Below the pieces are notes generated by a model that saw only the letters and a program-made list of their open reading frames with translations, was not told the origin of the DNA and made no database searches. This document shows, in pieces, positions 8,680 through 16,000 of a DNA stretch of 25,409 nt. A program made the translations under genes and the position numbers. The stretch comes from Bacteroidales bacterium UBA1797 (GTDB lineage: Bacteria > Bacteroidota > Bacteroidia > Bacteroidales > VadinHA17). Location of the stretch: assembly GCA_002319885.1 (NCBI GenBank), contig DCFT01000124.1, forward strand, positions 26,070-51,478. The letters are read 5' to 3'. How positions within the stretch are numbered: the stretch's first letter is position 1; every line of letters starts with the position of its first letter.

Positions 8680-11390
8680 TTAATTTCTGTATCTAATTTA
8701 TAATTATAAAGGAATCTGTCGGTTCCCCCTACAATAAGATGCCATTCGTTTTTATCCGACAATTTCCCTATTGAGAACATTGATGCTCCTCTGAGAGGGA
8801 ATCCTGTCATTGTCTTTCCGTCTTTTCCGATCAGATAAATCAGATTTTTTTTCTCGTCAAACACTCCTATTTTTCTGTCGTTAGATGAAAAAATAAAGTT
8901 AATAGGGCCATCAATTTTATCCGAGCCAAAATCACGCGAAAAGATCTCTGATCTGTTATGGTTATAAAGATACAATATACCTTTGTCAATAAAAATATAT
9001 TCACCAAAGCCATCACCATTCACGTCAAAAAGATCAAATGAATGTTCAGCCGAAAATTTCTTAATACTGAACTTTTTAACGCTGCCATCGAAGTATATAT
9101 GTTGTATTGTGCCATCGGGAGAAGAGCAAACCACCGATGGTTCGGATCCGGAGTTTAATCGCATGGATGACCCCGCAGCTACGGTAACAGCTTCCTTAAG
9201 ACTCAGCCTTTTATTCCCTGTCCGGTCGAGAAAATATACCGAACTCTCATCAGCAGCTACTATATAATCTTTCCCTGAAACTCTGAAATAATTTATCTCT
9301 GCCCTCACTGTTCCTGCTGTTCTGAACAGGTTCCATCCCCTGACAACATTTCCTGTTTTATCATATGAATATATCATCTTATCTTCTCCGGCAATAAAAA
9401 GCCTGTAGTTCAGGTTATTATCGTAATCGAACATTGCCATTGAGTTTGTAGCAGGAGATCGGAGTTTGACAGGATATCTCTCAACATAGTTTCCATTCCT
9501 GTCGAGAAGATGAATATAATTCTTACCGGAAAACAATATCTGATATTTACCGTTCCGGTAATAATCAATCATGTAAATTGTACTCATAATCCTCTCCTTA
9601 AGCGGTACTTTCCACAGAACTCGTCCTGCAGCATTTATCAGGTAAGAATTGTTCTTCATATCCTGAATGAAAATCTCTTTTGCACCGGTTATATGATTAG
9701 TAAAGAAGAATGGCTTAATACTTGCCACTGTATCCAGTAAGGTCTCCCATTCCGTAGTCGATTCTTCCCTGGCTTTTTCCTTGAATTTGACCGACATGCT
9801 GTTATATATCATCCCATTGCTTGATGCAAACTGGTATCCTACTCCCTGAATTTTATTAAGAGATATTTTATTGGTCCGGAGAGCATTAATTATATCTTCA
9901 TTTAGAAACTCTGACAGGTAGTCTATAATATGCGAGGGTATACAAAAGAAATAATATCCGGCACGGCTAGGCAAAGTGTTTTGAAAATCTCTGTATACCA
10001 GGTCGTTAGCTAGCGTTTTATTGAGGATGTTGTCGTAAAGTATTTTTGTGATCGTTTCATAAGAGTTTCCGGTTATCATATAATTGTCATAAAACGCAAA
10101 ATATGTCTCATTAAAATCTGGGGCAAATCCGGGAAGCAGAACCCTGATAAGACCTTTAAATGGAGTTTTGTAAACAGGGATTTTGGTCTGATCATCGGGT
10201 GTAAAATAGAGGGTTTCATTTTTAGCGCCAGGTTCTTCCAGAAAAAGCTGTTCAACCTGGACGCGGTTTGTTAATTCATAAATAAGCAGAGTATTATCAG
10301 CAGCCGTATGTCGTTTGATATCAATTATAGCACGCGTTATCTCTTCTCCCATATATGGTTTTATCTTCCTGGCAAGATCAGATGCTTCCTGCGACACGGA
10401 AGTGTCATACATAATGTGAAGTTTTAAAGAAGGCAGTTCAAGTGTTTCAAATAGTACTGTTGCCGATGGCAGAATCTTAAAAGTGTGAAAATCCCTTGGA
10501 GGGAGTAATTTATACTTATTTAGCAACTCTGTTGAATCTGAACTTTCGGTATAACCGCTCAAAACCAGGCCATCCTCACTGATATAAATATCACATCCGG
10601 CTGTTCCGGCAAGCCTGGCAATCTTTTCTGAAATGTTATTCCGGCCCTGAACGAACATAGGCCTAAGAAAATCAGGAAGATTATGAAAAATCACAAATAT
10701 TTTATCAACATTTTTTCCTGATGCCATTAATACTCTGGAAAATCCCGGTTCATTTCTCACATCCTTTCTCCTGTCATTCTGAACAGCGGCTTCTGCAACG
10801 AGTACTTTTGAATTGCTGCATACAAGTAAGCCCGAAATCAGCGAAATATAAGCTGTGTCTTTCCTGTTTTCCAGCGAAAAAGGGATAGCGATGACTGAAA
10901 TACCGGTTTGTGTTGTTTCAGCTAAATTGTTTATACCCGATGAACTCAGTATCTCTTTAATATGCCGCGTTTTTATATCACCGGGGATCTGCATTGACAG
11001 TAGAGGAACTATAGTACCCTTTTTATCAGTTTGAAATGATATAATCGAAGATCCCTCATTGAAAAGTCTATTAAAGTTCTGCCTGTTTAACAGGTCAGCA
11101 AGATATTTCAATCCGAGGTTAAATCTGTTCAGTTCTTTTACCTTCCCTATTTCTCCAAATAATCCCGTTCCTGTTGTGAGTGAATTAAGAAAGCTTTTAA
11201 GGTCAACCGTTTCGATTACCACACAGGCGTCAGCAGAAATTGCTTTGTAAGGATCGGTACGGAGGTTATTTCTGCTTTGTTGCAGAAAATATCCCATAAT
11301 AGCAAGACCTGTAATCAGGATTATCACCAAAATAATTGCTATCCTTTTTCCCACTTCCGGATTTTTATTTATGCTATCCAAATTTAGCAA
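8676..11390 (-). CDS. Large membrane-anchored protein: DUF3352-like periplasmic region plus C-terminal beta-propeller repeats
   Basis: A protein of up to 904 residues. One membrane helix lies near the N-terminus (about residues 17-36) and the rest should be periplasmic. The region of about 45-545 resembles DUF3352-type proteins in overall layout (weak). From about residue 560 there is a run of propeller-like units with the recurring pattern Y-x-x-D-x-x-G-N: HLLDRNGNYVERYPVKL, YSYDKTGNVVRGWNLF, YFLDRTGNKRLSL, YLIGKDGKTMTGFPL, plus a calcium-type loop DVNGDGFGE. The frame opens with TTG at 11390; no in-frame ATG exists upstream before a stop. A GTG at 11354 (MGKRIAIILV, 892 residues) is an alternative and is favoured by a TAAATTTG box at 11386-11379. 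First gene of the cassette that continues with a lipoprotein and a barrel. Function unknown. Confidence 0.7.
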   Translation of the reverse strand: MLNLDSINKNPEVGKRIAIILVIILITGLAIMGYFLQQSRNNLRTDPYKAISADACVVIETVDLKSFLNSLTTGTGLFGEIGKVKELNRFNLGLKYLADLLNRQNFNRLFNEGSSIISFQTDKKGTIVPLLSMQIPGDIKTRHIKEILSSSGINNLAETTQTGISVIAIPFSLENRKDTAYISLISGLLVCSNSKVLVAEAAVQNDRRKDVRNEPGFSRVLMASGKNVDKIFVIFHNLPDFLRPMFVQGRNNISEKIARLAGTAGCDIYISEDGLVLSGYTESSDSTELLNKYKLLPPRDFHTFKILPSATVLFETLELPSLKLHIMYDTSVSQEASDLARKIKPYMGEEITRAIIDIKRHTAADNTLLIYELTNRVQVEQLFLEEPGAKNETLYFTPDDQTKIPVYKTPFKGLIRVLLPGFAPDFNETYFAFYDNYMITGNSYETITKILYDNILNKTLANDLVYRDFQNTLPSRAGYYFFCIPSHIIDYLSEFLNEDIINALRTNKISLNKIQGVGYQFASSNGMIYNSMSVKFKEKAREESTTEWETLLDTVASIKPFFFTNHITGAKEIFIQDMKNNSYLINAAGRVLWKVPLKERIMSTIYMIDYYRNGKYQILFSGKNYIHLLDRNGNYVERYPVKLRSPATNSMAMFDYDNNLNYRLFIAGEDKMIYSYDKTGNVVRGWNLFRTAGTVRAEINYFRVSGKDYIVAADESSVYFLDRTGNKRLSLKEAVTVAAGSSMRLNSGSEPSVVCSSPDGTIQHIYFDGSVKKFSIKKFSAEHSFDLFDVNGDGFGEYIFIDKGILYLYNHNRSEIFSRDFGSDKIDGPINFIFSSNDRKIGVFDEKKNLIYLIGKDGKTMTGFPLRGASMFSIGKLSDKNEWHLIVGGTDRFLYNYKLDTEIK
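11379..11386 (-). promoter_or_regulatory. Possible Bacteroidetes-type -7 box at the 5' end of the 904-aa gene
   Basis: Minus strand reads TAAATTTG, matching TAnnTTTG. It lies within the first codons of the longest reading frame, so if it is used the true start is downstream, at the GTG at 11354. No -33 TTTG match is found at 19-21 bp. Confidence 0.3.
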
Positions 11391-11463
11391 ATAAATGCTT
11401 ATACCTGTTGATGGCAGAGAATTAACAATATCCAGCTAAATTTCCTGATTAACCAATTATTTC

Positions 11464-11479
11464 TGGCACGGAATTTGAA
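11464..11479 (+). promoter_or_regulatory. Sigma-54 (-24/-12) promoter candidate
   Basis: The sequence CTGGCACGGAATTTGAA (11463-11479) matches the sigma-54 consensus YTGGCACGRNNNTTGCW at every specified position except one: GG at 11465-11466, ten bases, then GA where consensus has GC. It lies in the intergenic space between trpS and the 904-aa gene, on the + strand, and points at no protein gene; the next thing downstream is a terminator hairpin at 11529. rpoN itself is in this window. Confidence 0.55.
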
Positions 11480-11488
11480 TTAAGGTTA

Positions 11489-11558
11489 TTGAACACACAA
11501 TCTCAATCATATACCTGAAATACAGGGCAGCCAGGTCGAAAGCCTGGCTTTTTATTTT
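11489..11558 (+). ncRNA. Candidate small RNA with sigma-54-type promoter and intrinsic terminator
   Basis: Boundaries are inferred: the start is about 12 bases beyond the -12 element at 11477-11478, and the end is the T-tract after the hairpin at 11529-11549. The predicted RNA is about 65-70 nt and carries no plausible ORF. It contains a small stem CCTG-AAATA-CAGG (11514-11526) followed by the terminator stem. It lies between two minus-strand genes and ends two bases before the trpS stop codon, so read-through would be antisense to the trpS 3' end. The alternative is that the hairpin only ends trpS, but its T-run is on the opposite strand. Confidence 0.42.
11529..11558 (+). terminator. Intrinsic terminator facing the + strand, upstream of nothing but intergenic DNA
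   Basis: Stem AGCCAGG (11529-11535) and CCTGGCT (11543-11549) around loop TCGAAAG, followed by TTTTTATTTTC. GC-rich 7-bp stem plus T-tract is a classical rho-independent terminator on the + strand. No + strand protein gene precedes it for over 5 kb. On the minus strand the hairpin follows the trpS stop by 10 bp but is succeeded by GCCCTGT, not a T-run. Confidence 0.75.
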
Positions 11559-11559
11559 C

Positions 11560-12549
11560 TTAAAACGACCTGTAACCTATTATTTCGCGTACTTCTTTAA
11601 CTGTTTTAGATGCACTCGCCCTGGCCTTCTGAGCACCGTCGGAAACAATCCTGGATAGATATTTATTGTCATTAAGTATATCGTTAATCCTTAGCCGTAT
11701 TGGCTCAGTAAACTTAATGATATCCTCGGCCAGTTGCTTTTTCATATCACCATAACGAATCTCGCATGAAGCATATTTATCTGAAAAGTATTTTACGGTA
11801 TCCTTATCTGAGACCACATCCATAATAGTAAAAAGGTTCCTCACCGGCTCCGTGAGTTCCTGCCCGGGTTTCGTGGGACCGGTATCGGTAACAGCTCTCA
11901 TCACTTTTTTCCTGATCTCCGCCGGCGTATCAGAAAGAAAGATGCCATTCCCTTCGCTTTTGCCCATCTTGCCTGTACCATCAAGACCCGGAATTTTTAC
12001 AAGCTGCTGACCAAAATTATATGCATCGGGCTCAGGAAAAAAGTTTACCTCATACATCATATTAAATCTTCTTGCAAATCTGCGTGTCATTTCAAGATTC
12101 TGTTCCTGATCTTTACCAACAGGTACTTTATTAGCTTTATGAATTATTATGTCAGCAGCCATAAGTACCGGATATGTTAACAATCCTGCGTTAATATTAT
12201 CAGGCTGTTTTCTGATTTTTTCTTTGAAAGAAGTTGTCCTTTCCAGCTCTCCAACATAAGCATTCATATTTAACAAAAGGTACAATTCAGATACTTCCGG
12301 CACATCGCTCTGAACGAATACAGTTGCTACTTCTGGGTTAATCCCGCAGGCAAGATATTCTGCCAGAATCTGTTTAATATTTCCGTGAAGGTCCCCGGGT
12401 TTAGGATGAGTAGTAAGCGCATGATAGTCAGCTATAAAAAAATAGCAGTTGTTCTCCTTCTGCATTTTGAGAAAGTTTTTTATAGCACCAAAATAATTTC
12501 CGAGATGCAGGTTTCCTGTTGATCTGATTCCGCTTACAACTATGTCCAT
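11560..12549 (-). CDS. trpS: Tryptophan--tRNA ligase
   Basis: A 329-residue class Ic aminoacyl-tRNA synthetase that charges tRNA(Trp). The HIGH-type motif is HLGN at residues 15-18 (SGIRSTGNLHLGNYFGA), the specificity region includes YHALTTHP and GLLTYPVLMAADI (121-133), DQEQNLEMTRR (147-157) is the canonical TrpRS tRNA/adenylate segment, and the second signature is GKMGKSEGN (193-201), a KMSKS variant with Gly in place of the middle Ser. Length is usual for bacterial TrpS. Single-gene unit with its own -7 box (TAGCTTTG) upstream; divergent from rbfA. No T-box or other leader is visible. Confidence 0.95.
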   Translation of the reverse strand: MDIVVSGIRSTGNLHLGNYFGAIKNFLKMQKENNCYFFIADYHALTTHPKPGDLHGNIKQILAEYLACGINPEVATVFVQSDVPEVSELYLLLNMNAYVGELERTTSFKEKIRKQPDNINAGLLTYPVLMAADIIIHKANKVPVGKDQEQNLEMTRRFARRFNMMYEVNFFPEPDAYNFGQQLVKIPGLDGTGKMGKSEGNGIFLSDTPAEIRKKVMRAVTDTGPTKPGQELTEPVRNLFTIMDVVSDKDTVKYFSDKYASCEIRYGDMKKQLAEDIIKFTEPIRLRINDILNDNKYLSRIVSDGAQKARASASKTVKEVREIIGYRSF

Positions 12550-12574
12550 TATAATTTCGAATAAAAATTTTGTC

Positions 12575-12582
12575 CAAAGCTA
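12575..12582 (-). promoter_or_regulatory. Bacteroidetes-type -7 box for trpS
   Basis: Minus strand reads TAGCTTTG, matching TAnnTTTG, 25 bp upstream of the trpS ATG. No clear -33 element is seen. Confidence 0.42.
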
Positions 12583-12680
12583 ATAATTTTTTTCTTCTCC
12601 TCTGGTTTTTACCCTCAAACACCTCAAAGGGGGCTTATGTTTCAGAAGAATGTTTGTAATTCAATATTTAAAAGCAGATT

Positions 12681-12707
12681 AAGTCCCTAATCCCCGGGGA
12701 GGGATTT
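12681..12707. repeat. GC-rich palindromic element in the trpS-rbfA intergenic region
   Basis: AAGTCCCT (12681-12688) pairs with AGGGATTT (12700-12707) with one G-T wobble, enclosing TCCCCGGGGA (12691-12700), itself a perfect palindrome. Base composition stands out sharply from the AT-rich surroundings. It lacks a T-tract and is placed upstream of the rbfA promoter, so it is more like a dispersed palindromic repeat than a terminator. A related CAAAGGGGGC stretch lies at about 12624-12633. Only one copy is visible in this window. Confidence 0.4.
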
Positions 12708-12733
12708 AGTGAGACGTTAAGCCATTTTTTTAT

Positions 12734-12741
12734 TACCTTTG
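12734..12741 (+). promoter_or_regulatory. Bacteroidetes-type -7 box for the rbfA operon
   Basis: TACCTTTG matches TAnnTTTG and lies 22 bp before the rbfA ATG. Upstream, only TTTAG (12705-12709) is near the expected -33 position, a weak match. It would drive rbfA and the four genes that follow closely. Confidence 0.45.
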
Positions 12742-12763
12742 CCCGGTTAAAATAATTCAGGCC

Positions 12764-13102
12764 ATGGAATCGACAAGACAGAAAAAAGTATCACGCTTAA
12801 TACAGAAAGAACTGGCCGACATCTTTCTTAAAAGAGGCAATGAATTTGCCCACGGGAAATTAATCTCAATAACGAGGGTAAGGATTAGCCCCGATCTATC
12901 TTTTGCTAAAGTTTATATAAGTATCTTTCCTGCAGTAAATCAGGATGATATTCTCAAGTCAATTGAGGAACACAGTTCAAAAATCAGATTTGAACTTGGC
13001 CATAAAGTCAGGTCCCAACTCAGAATTGTACCTGATATTGCTTTCCATATTGATGATAGCCTCGACTATATTGACAAGATAGATAAGTTGCTTAAATCCT
13101 GA
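12764..13102 (+). CDS. rbfA: Ribosome-binding factor A
   Basis: A 112-residue KH-fold protein that assists maturation of the 30S subunit and of 16S rRNA. Characteristic features are the start STRQKKVSRLIQKELADIF, the core ISITRVRISPDLSFAKVYISIFP (about residues 34-54) and the C-terminal FHIDDSLDYIDKIDKLL. Length is standard. First gene of a five-gene, closely spaced + strand run; the next start is 7 bp downstream of its stop. A TAnnTTTG box lies directly upstream. Confidence 0.93.
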   Translation: MESTRQKKVSRLIQKELADIFLKRGNEFAHGKLISITRVRISPDLSFAKVYISIFPAVNQDDILKSIEEHSSKIRFELGHKVRSQLRIVPDIAFHIDDSLDYIDKIDKLLKS

Positions 13103-13109
13103 AACATAC

Positions 13110-13925
13110 ATGCAATACGAGCCAATAAAAAGAACACTCGGCAGATTCTTCGCAGGATCTTTGTTCCTGCGAAAGACCCTTTATTTCCTTCTCGACCTCC
13201 TTTTACTCCGAACCTGGCATGTTAAGAAAGCATTAAGGAAGATCGGACGGCAATTCCCCGGTGCAGCGATGGTTCTCGATGCAGGTTCGGGTTTTGGCCA
13301 GTACACCTGGCGCATGAGCAGGATGAATAACAAATGGATGATTAAAGCCATTGATATTAACAAGGAACAAATAGATGATTGTAACAGGTTTTTCGAAAAA
13401 ACAGGATTATCCGACAGGGTTTCATTTAACACCAGCGATCTCACAACCCTTAACGATACCGACTGTTATAATATTATCTTGTCAGTAGATGTGATGGAAC
13501 ATATTGAAGAAGATGTGCGGGTTTTCAAAAATTTCTACAAGTCTTTAAAAAACAATGGTATATTGCTGATTTCCACCCCATCGGACCAGGGTGGCTCAGA
13601 TGTTCACGGTGAAAATGAAGAATCATTTATCGATGAACATGTTAGAGATGGATACAGTATTAAGGATATAACTGAAAAACTCTTGCTTGCAGGTTTCAGT
13701 TCTATTGAAGCAGTTTACACTTATGGGAAACCGGGAAATATTTCATGGCGTTTGTCAATGAAATATCCGATAAGGATGCTGAATATCTCATATGCATTCT
13801 TTTTGCTTCTTCCTTTTTATTATTTGATTTTTTACCCGGTGTCAGTTATTCTTAACATTTTTGATCTCTGTTTAACACATAAAACCGGAACCGGCTTACT
13901 GGTTACGGCCAGAAAGCAGGAATAG
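13110..13925 (+). CDS. Class I SAM-dependent methyltransferase, substrate unknown
   Basis: A 271-residue Rossmann-fold methyltransferase. Motif I is VLDAGSGFGQYT (55-66), the acidic ribose-binding position is in IKAIDINKEQ, and the post-motif SVDVMEHIEED is typical of methyltransferase domains of the Methyltransf_11/23 kind. The N-terminus has a hydrophobic stretch (LYFLLDLLLL) and the C-terminal part has a long hydrophobic segment (SYAFFLLLPFYYLIFYPVSV), so it is probably membrane-associated and may modify a lipid-linked or membrane substrate (inference). Its TAG stop overlaps the GTG start of the permease by one base, so the two are translationally coupled. Confidence 0.85.
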   Translation: MQYEPIKRTLGRFFAGSLFLRKTLYFLLDLLLLRTWHVKKALRKIGRQFPGAAMVLDAGSGFGQYTWRMSRMNNKWMIKAIDINKEQIDDCNRFFEKTGLSDRVSFNTSDLTTLNDTDCYNIILSVDVMEHIEEDVRVFKNFYKSLKNNGILLISTPSDQGGSDVHGENEESFIDEHVRDGYSIKDITEKLLLAGFSSIEAVYTYGKPGNISWRLSMKYPIRMLNISYAFFLLLPFYYLIFYPVSVILNIFDLCLTHKTGTGLLVTARKQE

Positions 13926-15151
13926 TGAAACTCTCGATATACATAGCAAAAAGATATCTGTTCGCGAAAAAGTCGAGGAATGCAATAAATATTATTTCGG
14001 CAGTATCAGTGGCAGGCGTTACAGTTGGCACTATGGCTCTTATAATTATCCTTTCGGTTTTTAACGGGCTGGAAAGAATGGTAAGCTCTATTTTCAACAC
14101 CTTTGATCCTGATATTAAAATAACGGCATCGGAAGGCAAAACATTTATTCCTGATACAACGCGTCTGAAACTTCTGGCTAATGTTGAGGGATTGTCGTGT
14201 TATTCTCTGACAATTGAAGATAACGCGCTGCTGAAATATGGTTCACGACAATATATTGCTACTATTAAGGGTGTTGATGATAACTACGCCAGGGTTTCAA
14301 ATATCGACAGTTCCATGTGGGAGGGAGAGTTCACCCTGAGAAATGCTAAAGGACGGCCCTATGCTATTCCGGGACTTGGAGTCGCCCAATATCTTGGGAT
14401 CAGGATTAACTTCATCACTCCGTTGGAAATAATCTTCCCGAGAAAAACAGGAAGCACCTCTAATTTTAATGCCGAAAATTCATTAAACCATAAATTTATT
14501 TTTCCATCGGGGATTTTTGAGGTGGAAAAGGAATATGATTCAAAATATGTATATATCCCAATCGATTTCGCACGTGAGATAACAGAAACGGATAAGGCTG
14601 TCACAACAATTGAGATCAAATTCAAAGAACACACCGATCCCGTATCAGTACAAAAGAAAATAACAAAAATTTTCGGCAAAGGCTTTAAAGTTCAGAACCG
14701 CTATGAACAGCAGGCAATATTTTATAAGGTCATGAAATCTGAGAGGCTCGCCATCTTCTTCATTCTGACACTTATACTTATTATAGCTTCATTCAATATA
14801 ATCGGTTCACTTACAATGCTTATAATAGAGAAAGAACGCGATATAGAAATACTTAAAAGTCTTGGAGCCGATAACAATCTTATCAGAAAGATATTCATTT
14901 TTGAGGGATGGCTGATCTCAATAATTGGTGCAATCTCAGGCATAATTCTAGGTTTTATCGTCTGCTGGCTTCAACAGACTTACGGATTTGTTAAACTCAA
15001 CAGTCAATCGCTTATTATGGATTCATACCCGGTAGTCCTCAAACTGAAAGATTTTATCATTGTACCTGCAACAGTACTTTTAATAGGATACTGGGCAGCC
15101 TGGTATCCCGTGAGGTTCCTTACAAAAAAATACCTGAATAAGGACCTTTGA
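13925..15151 (+). CDS. FtsX-like ABC permease, LolC/LolE-type lipoprotein release protein
   Basis: A 408-residue permease with the four-helix MacB/LolE topology: helix 1 at about residues 21-48 (INIISAVSVAGVTVGTMALI), a large periplasmic domain, then three C-terminal helices (LAIFFILTLILIIASFNIIG, LISIIGAISGIILGFIVCW, IVPATVLLIGYWAAW). The segment YLFAKKSRNAINIISAVSVA is the usual start of Bacteroidetes LolC/E-family proteins. The family extracts lipoproteins from the inner membrane for delivery to the outer membrane with the LolD ATPase, which is not encoded nearby. Start is GTG at 13925, sharing a base with the TAG of the preceding gene. Specific LolC or LolE identity cannot be fixed; Bacteroidetes often have a single such protein. 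Confidence 0.85.
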   Translation: MKLSIYIAKRYLFAKKSRNAINIISAVSVAGVTVGTMALIIILSVFNGLERMVSSIFNTFDPDIKITASEGKTFIPDTTRLKLLANVEGLSCYSLTIEDNALLKYGSRQYIATIKGVDDNYARVSNIDSSMWEGEFTLRNAKGRPYAIPGLGVAQYLGIRINFITPLEIIFPRKTGSTSNFNAENSLNHKFIFPSGIFEVEKEYDSKYVYIPIDFAREITETDKAVTTIEIKFKEHTDPVSVQKKITKIFGKGFKVQNRYEQQAIFYKVMKSERLAIFFILTLILIIASFNIIGSLTMLIIEKERDIEILKSLGADNNLIRKIFIFEGWLISIIGAISGIILGFIVCWLQQTYGFVKLNSQSLIMDSYPVVLKLKDFIIVPATVLLIGYWAAWYPVRFLTKKYLNKDL

Positions 15152-15162
15152 TAATCATATAT

Positions 15163-15170
15163 TATATTTG
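15163..15170 (+). promoter_or_regulatory. Possible -7 box before the DUF4296 gene
   Basis: TATATTTG matches TAnnTTTG, 57 bp before the ATG at 15227 in the only gap (75 bp) within this five-gene run. The nearest upstream TTTG is 12 bp away, too close for a standard -33 element. May give internal expression of the last two genes. Confidence 0.3.
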
Positions 15171-15226
15171 TCGAATAACCCGCTTTACAAGTACAGGATG
15201 AGAAGAACCCTAAATAAAAAATTACT

Positions 15227-16000
15227 ATGATCAGGTATGCTTTCATAATTATGATCATGTTTTCACTCCTGACCGGATCATGTTCCAGCAGAAAGAATAA
15301 GTTGGACAATAAAGATCTGATCCCCGAAAAAGATCTCGTTTCAATATTGACTGATATACATTTAGCTGACGGACTTCTTGAACTTCCTTCTATCAATTCC
15401 TGGGCCTCTTCATTTGACTCTATTTCTTCATATTATCAGGTTATTGAGAAACATGGCTATTCTAAAAAGGCCCTGGACGAAACAATGCATTACTATTTTC
15501 TGAAGGAACCCAAAAAACTGAATAAAATTTATGATCAGGTGCTTGGAGAATTAAGCAAAATGGAAGCCGGTGTTGATAAAGAGTTTTCACGCGAAAATGC
15601 CCGTAATTTGAATTTATGGACAGGTAAGGAATTTTATGAATCTCCGTCCCCGGATGGTAGTGACTCAACCAAATTTGAAATTACACTATTTAAGAAAGGC
15701 ATTTATACACTATCATTTACAGTCACACTATTTCCTGATGATCAATCGGTCAATCCTGAAGCATTTGGGATTATGTATTCTCCCGATAGTGTCGGAACAG
15801 GAAAAAATCGATACGTGAAAACAATTCATTACATAAAAGATGGCCGGCCACATAACTACTATTTGACCTTTTTTGCGATTAAAAATCCTATAAATCAATT
15901 AAGTGGCTGGTTGTATGATGCCGATATCCGCTCTTACGGACTTTTAAAACATTACACAATAGATAATATCTCCCTTAAGTTCAATAACGCGGGGATATGA
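15227..16000 (+). CDS. DUF4296 lipoprotein
   Basis: A 257-residue lipoprotein: signal MIRYAFIIMIMFSLLTGSC with the lipidated cysteine at residue 19, followed by a helical DUF4296-type domain (LIPEKDLVSILTDIHLADGLL ... HGYSKKALDETMHYYF ... KKLNKIYDQVLGEL, about residues 32-110). The C-terminal half is beta-rich (FEITLFKKGIYTLSFTVTLF) and longer than the minimal DUF4296 domain, suggesting a second, jelly-roll-like module. The domain is Bacteroidetes-specific and of unknown function. Its stop overlaps the following ATG (ATGA), so the amidohydrolase is coupled to it. Confidence 0.83.
   Translation: MIRYAFIIMIMFSLLTGSCSSRKNKLDNKDLIPEKDLVSILTDIHLADGLLELPSINSWASSFDSISSYYQVIEKHGYSKKALDETMHYYFLKEPKKLNKIYDQVLGELSKMEAGVDKEFSRENARNLNLWTGKEFYESPSPDGSDSTKFEITLFKKGIYTLSFTVTLFPDDQSVNPEAFGIMYSPDSVGTGKNRYVKTIHYIKDGRPHNYYLTFFAIKNPINQLSGWLYDADIRSYGLLKHYTIDNISLKFNNAGI

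Noticed and set aside
11529..11549. The hairpin near trpS as the trpS terminator
   Set aside because: On the trpS strand it is followed by GCCCTGT rather than a T-run, while the T-run faces the + strand. Not fully excluded, hence the moderate confidence in the RNA gene.
12428..12622. 64-residue minus-strand frame at the trpS 5' end
   Set aside because: Overlaps the start of trpS in another frame, is Lys/Arg-rich and has no recognisable feature.
14033..14048. Another TGGCAC sequence (+ strand) resembling a sigma-54 -24 element
   Set aside because: It lies inside the permease coding region and has no GC at the required spacing.
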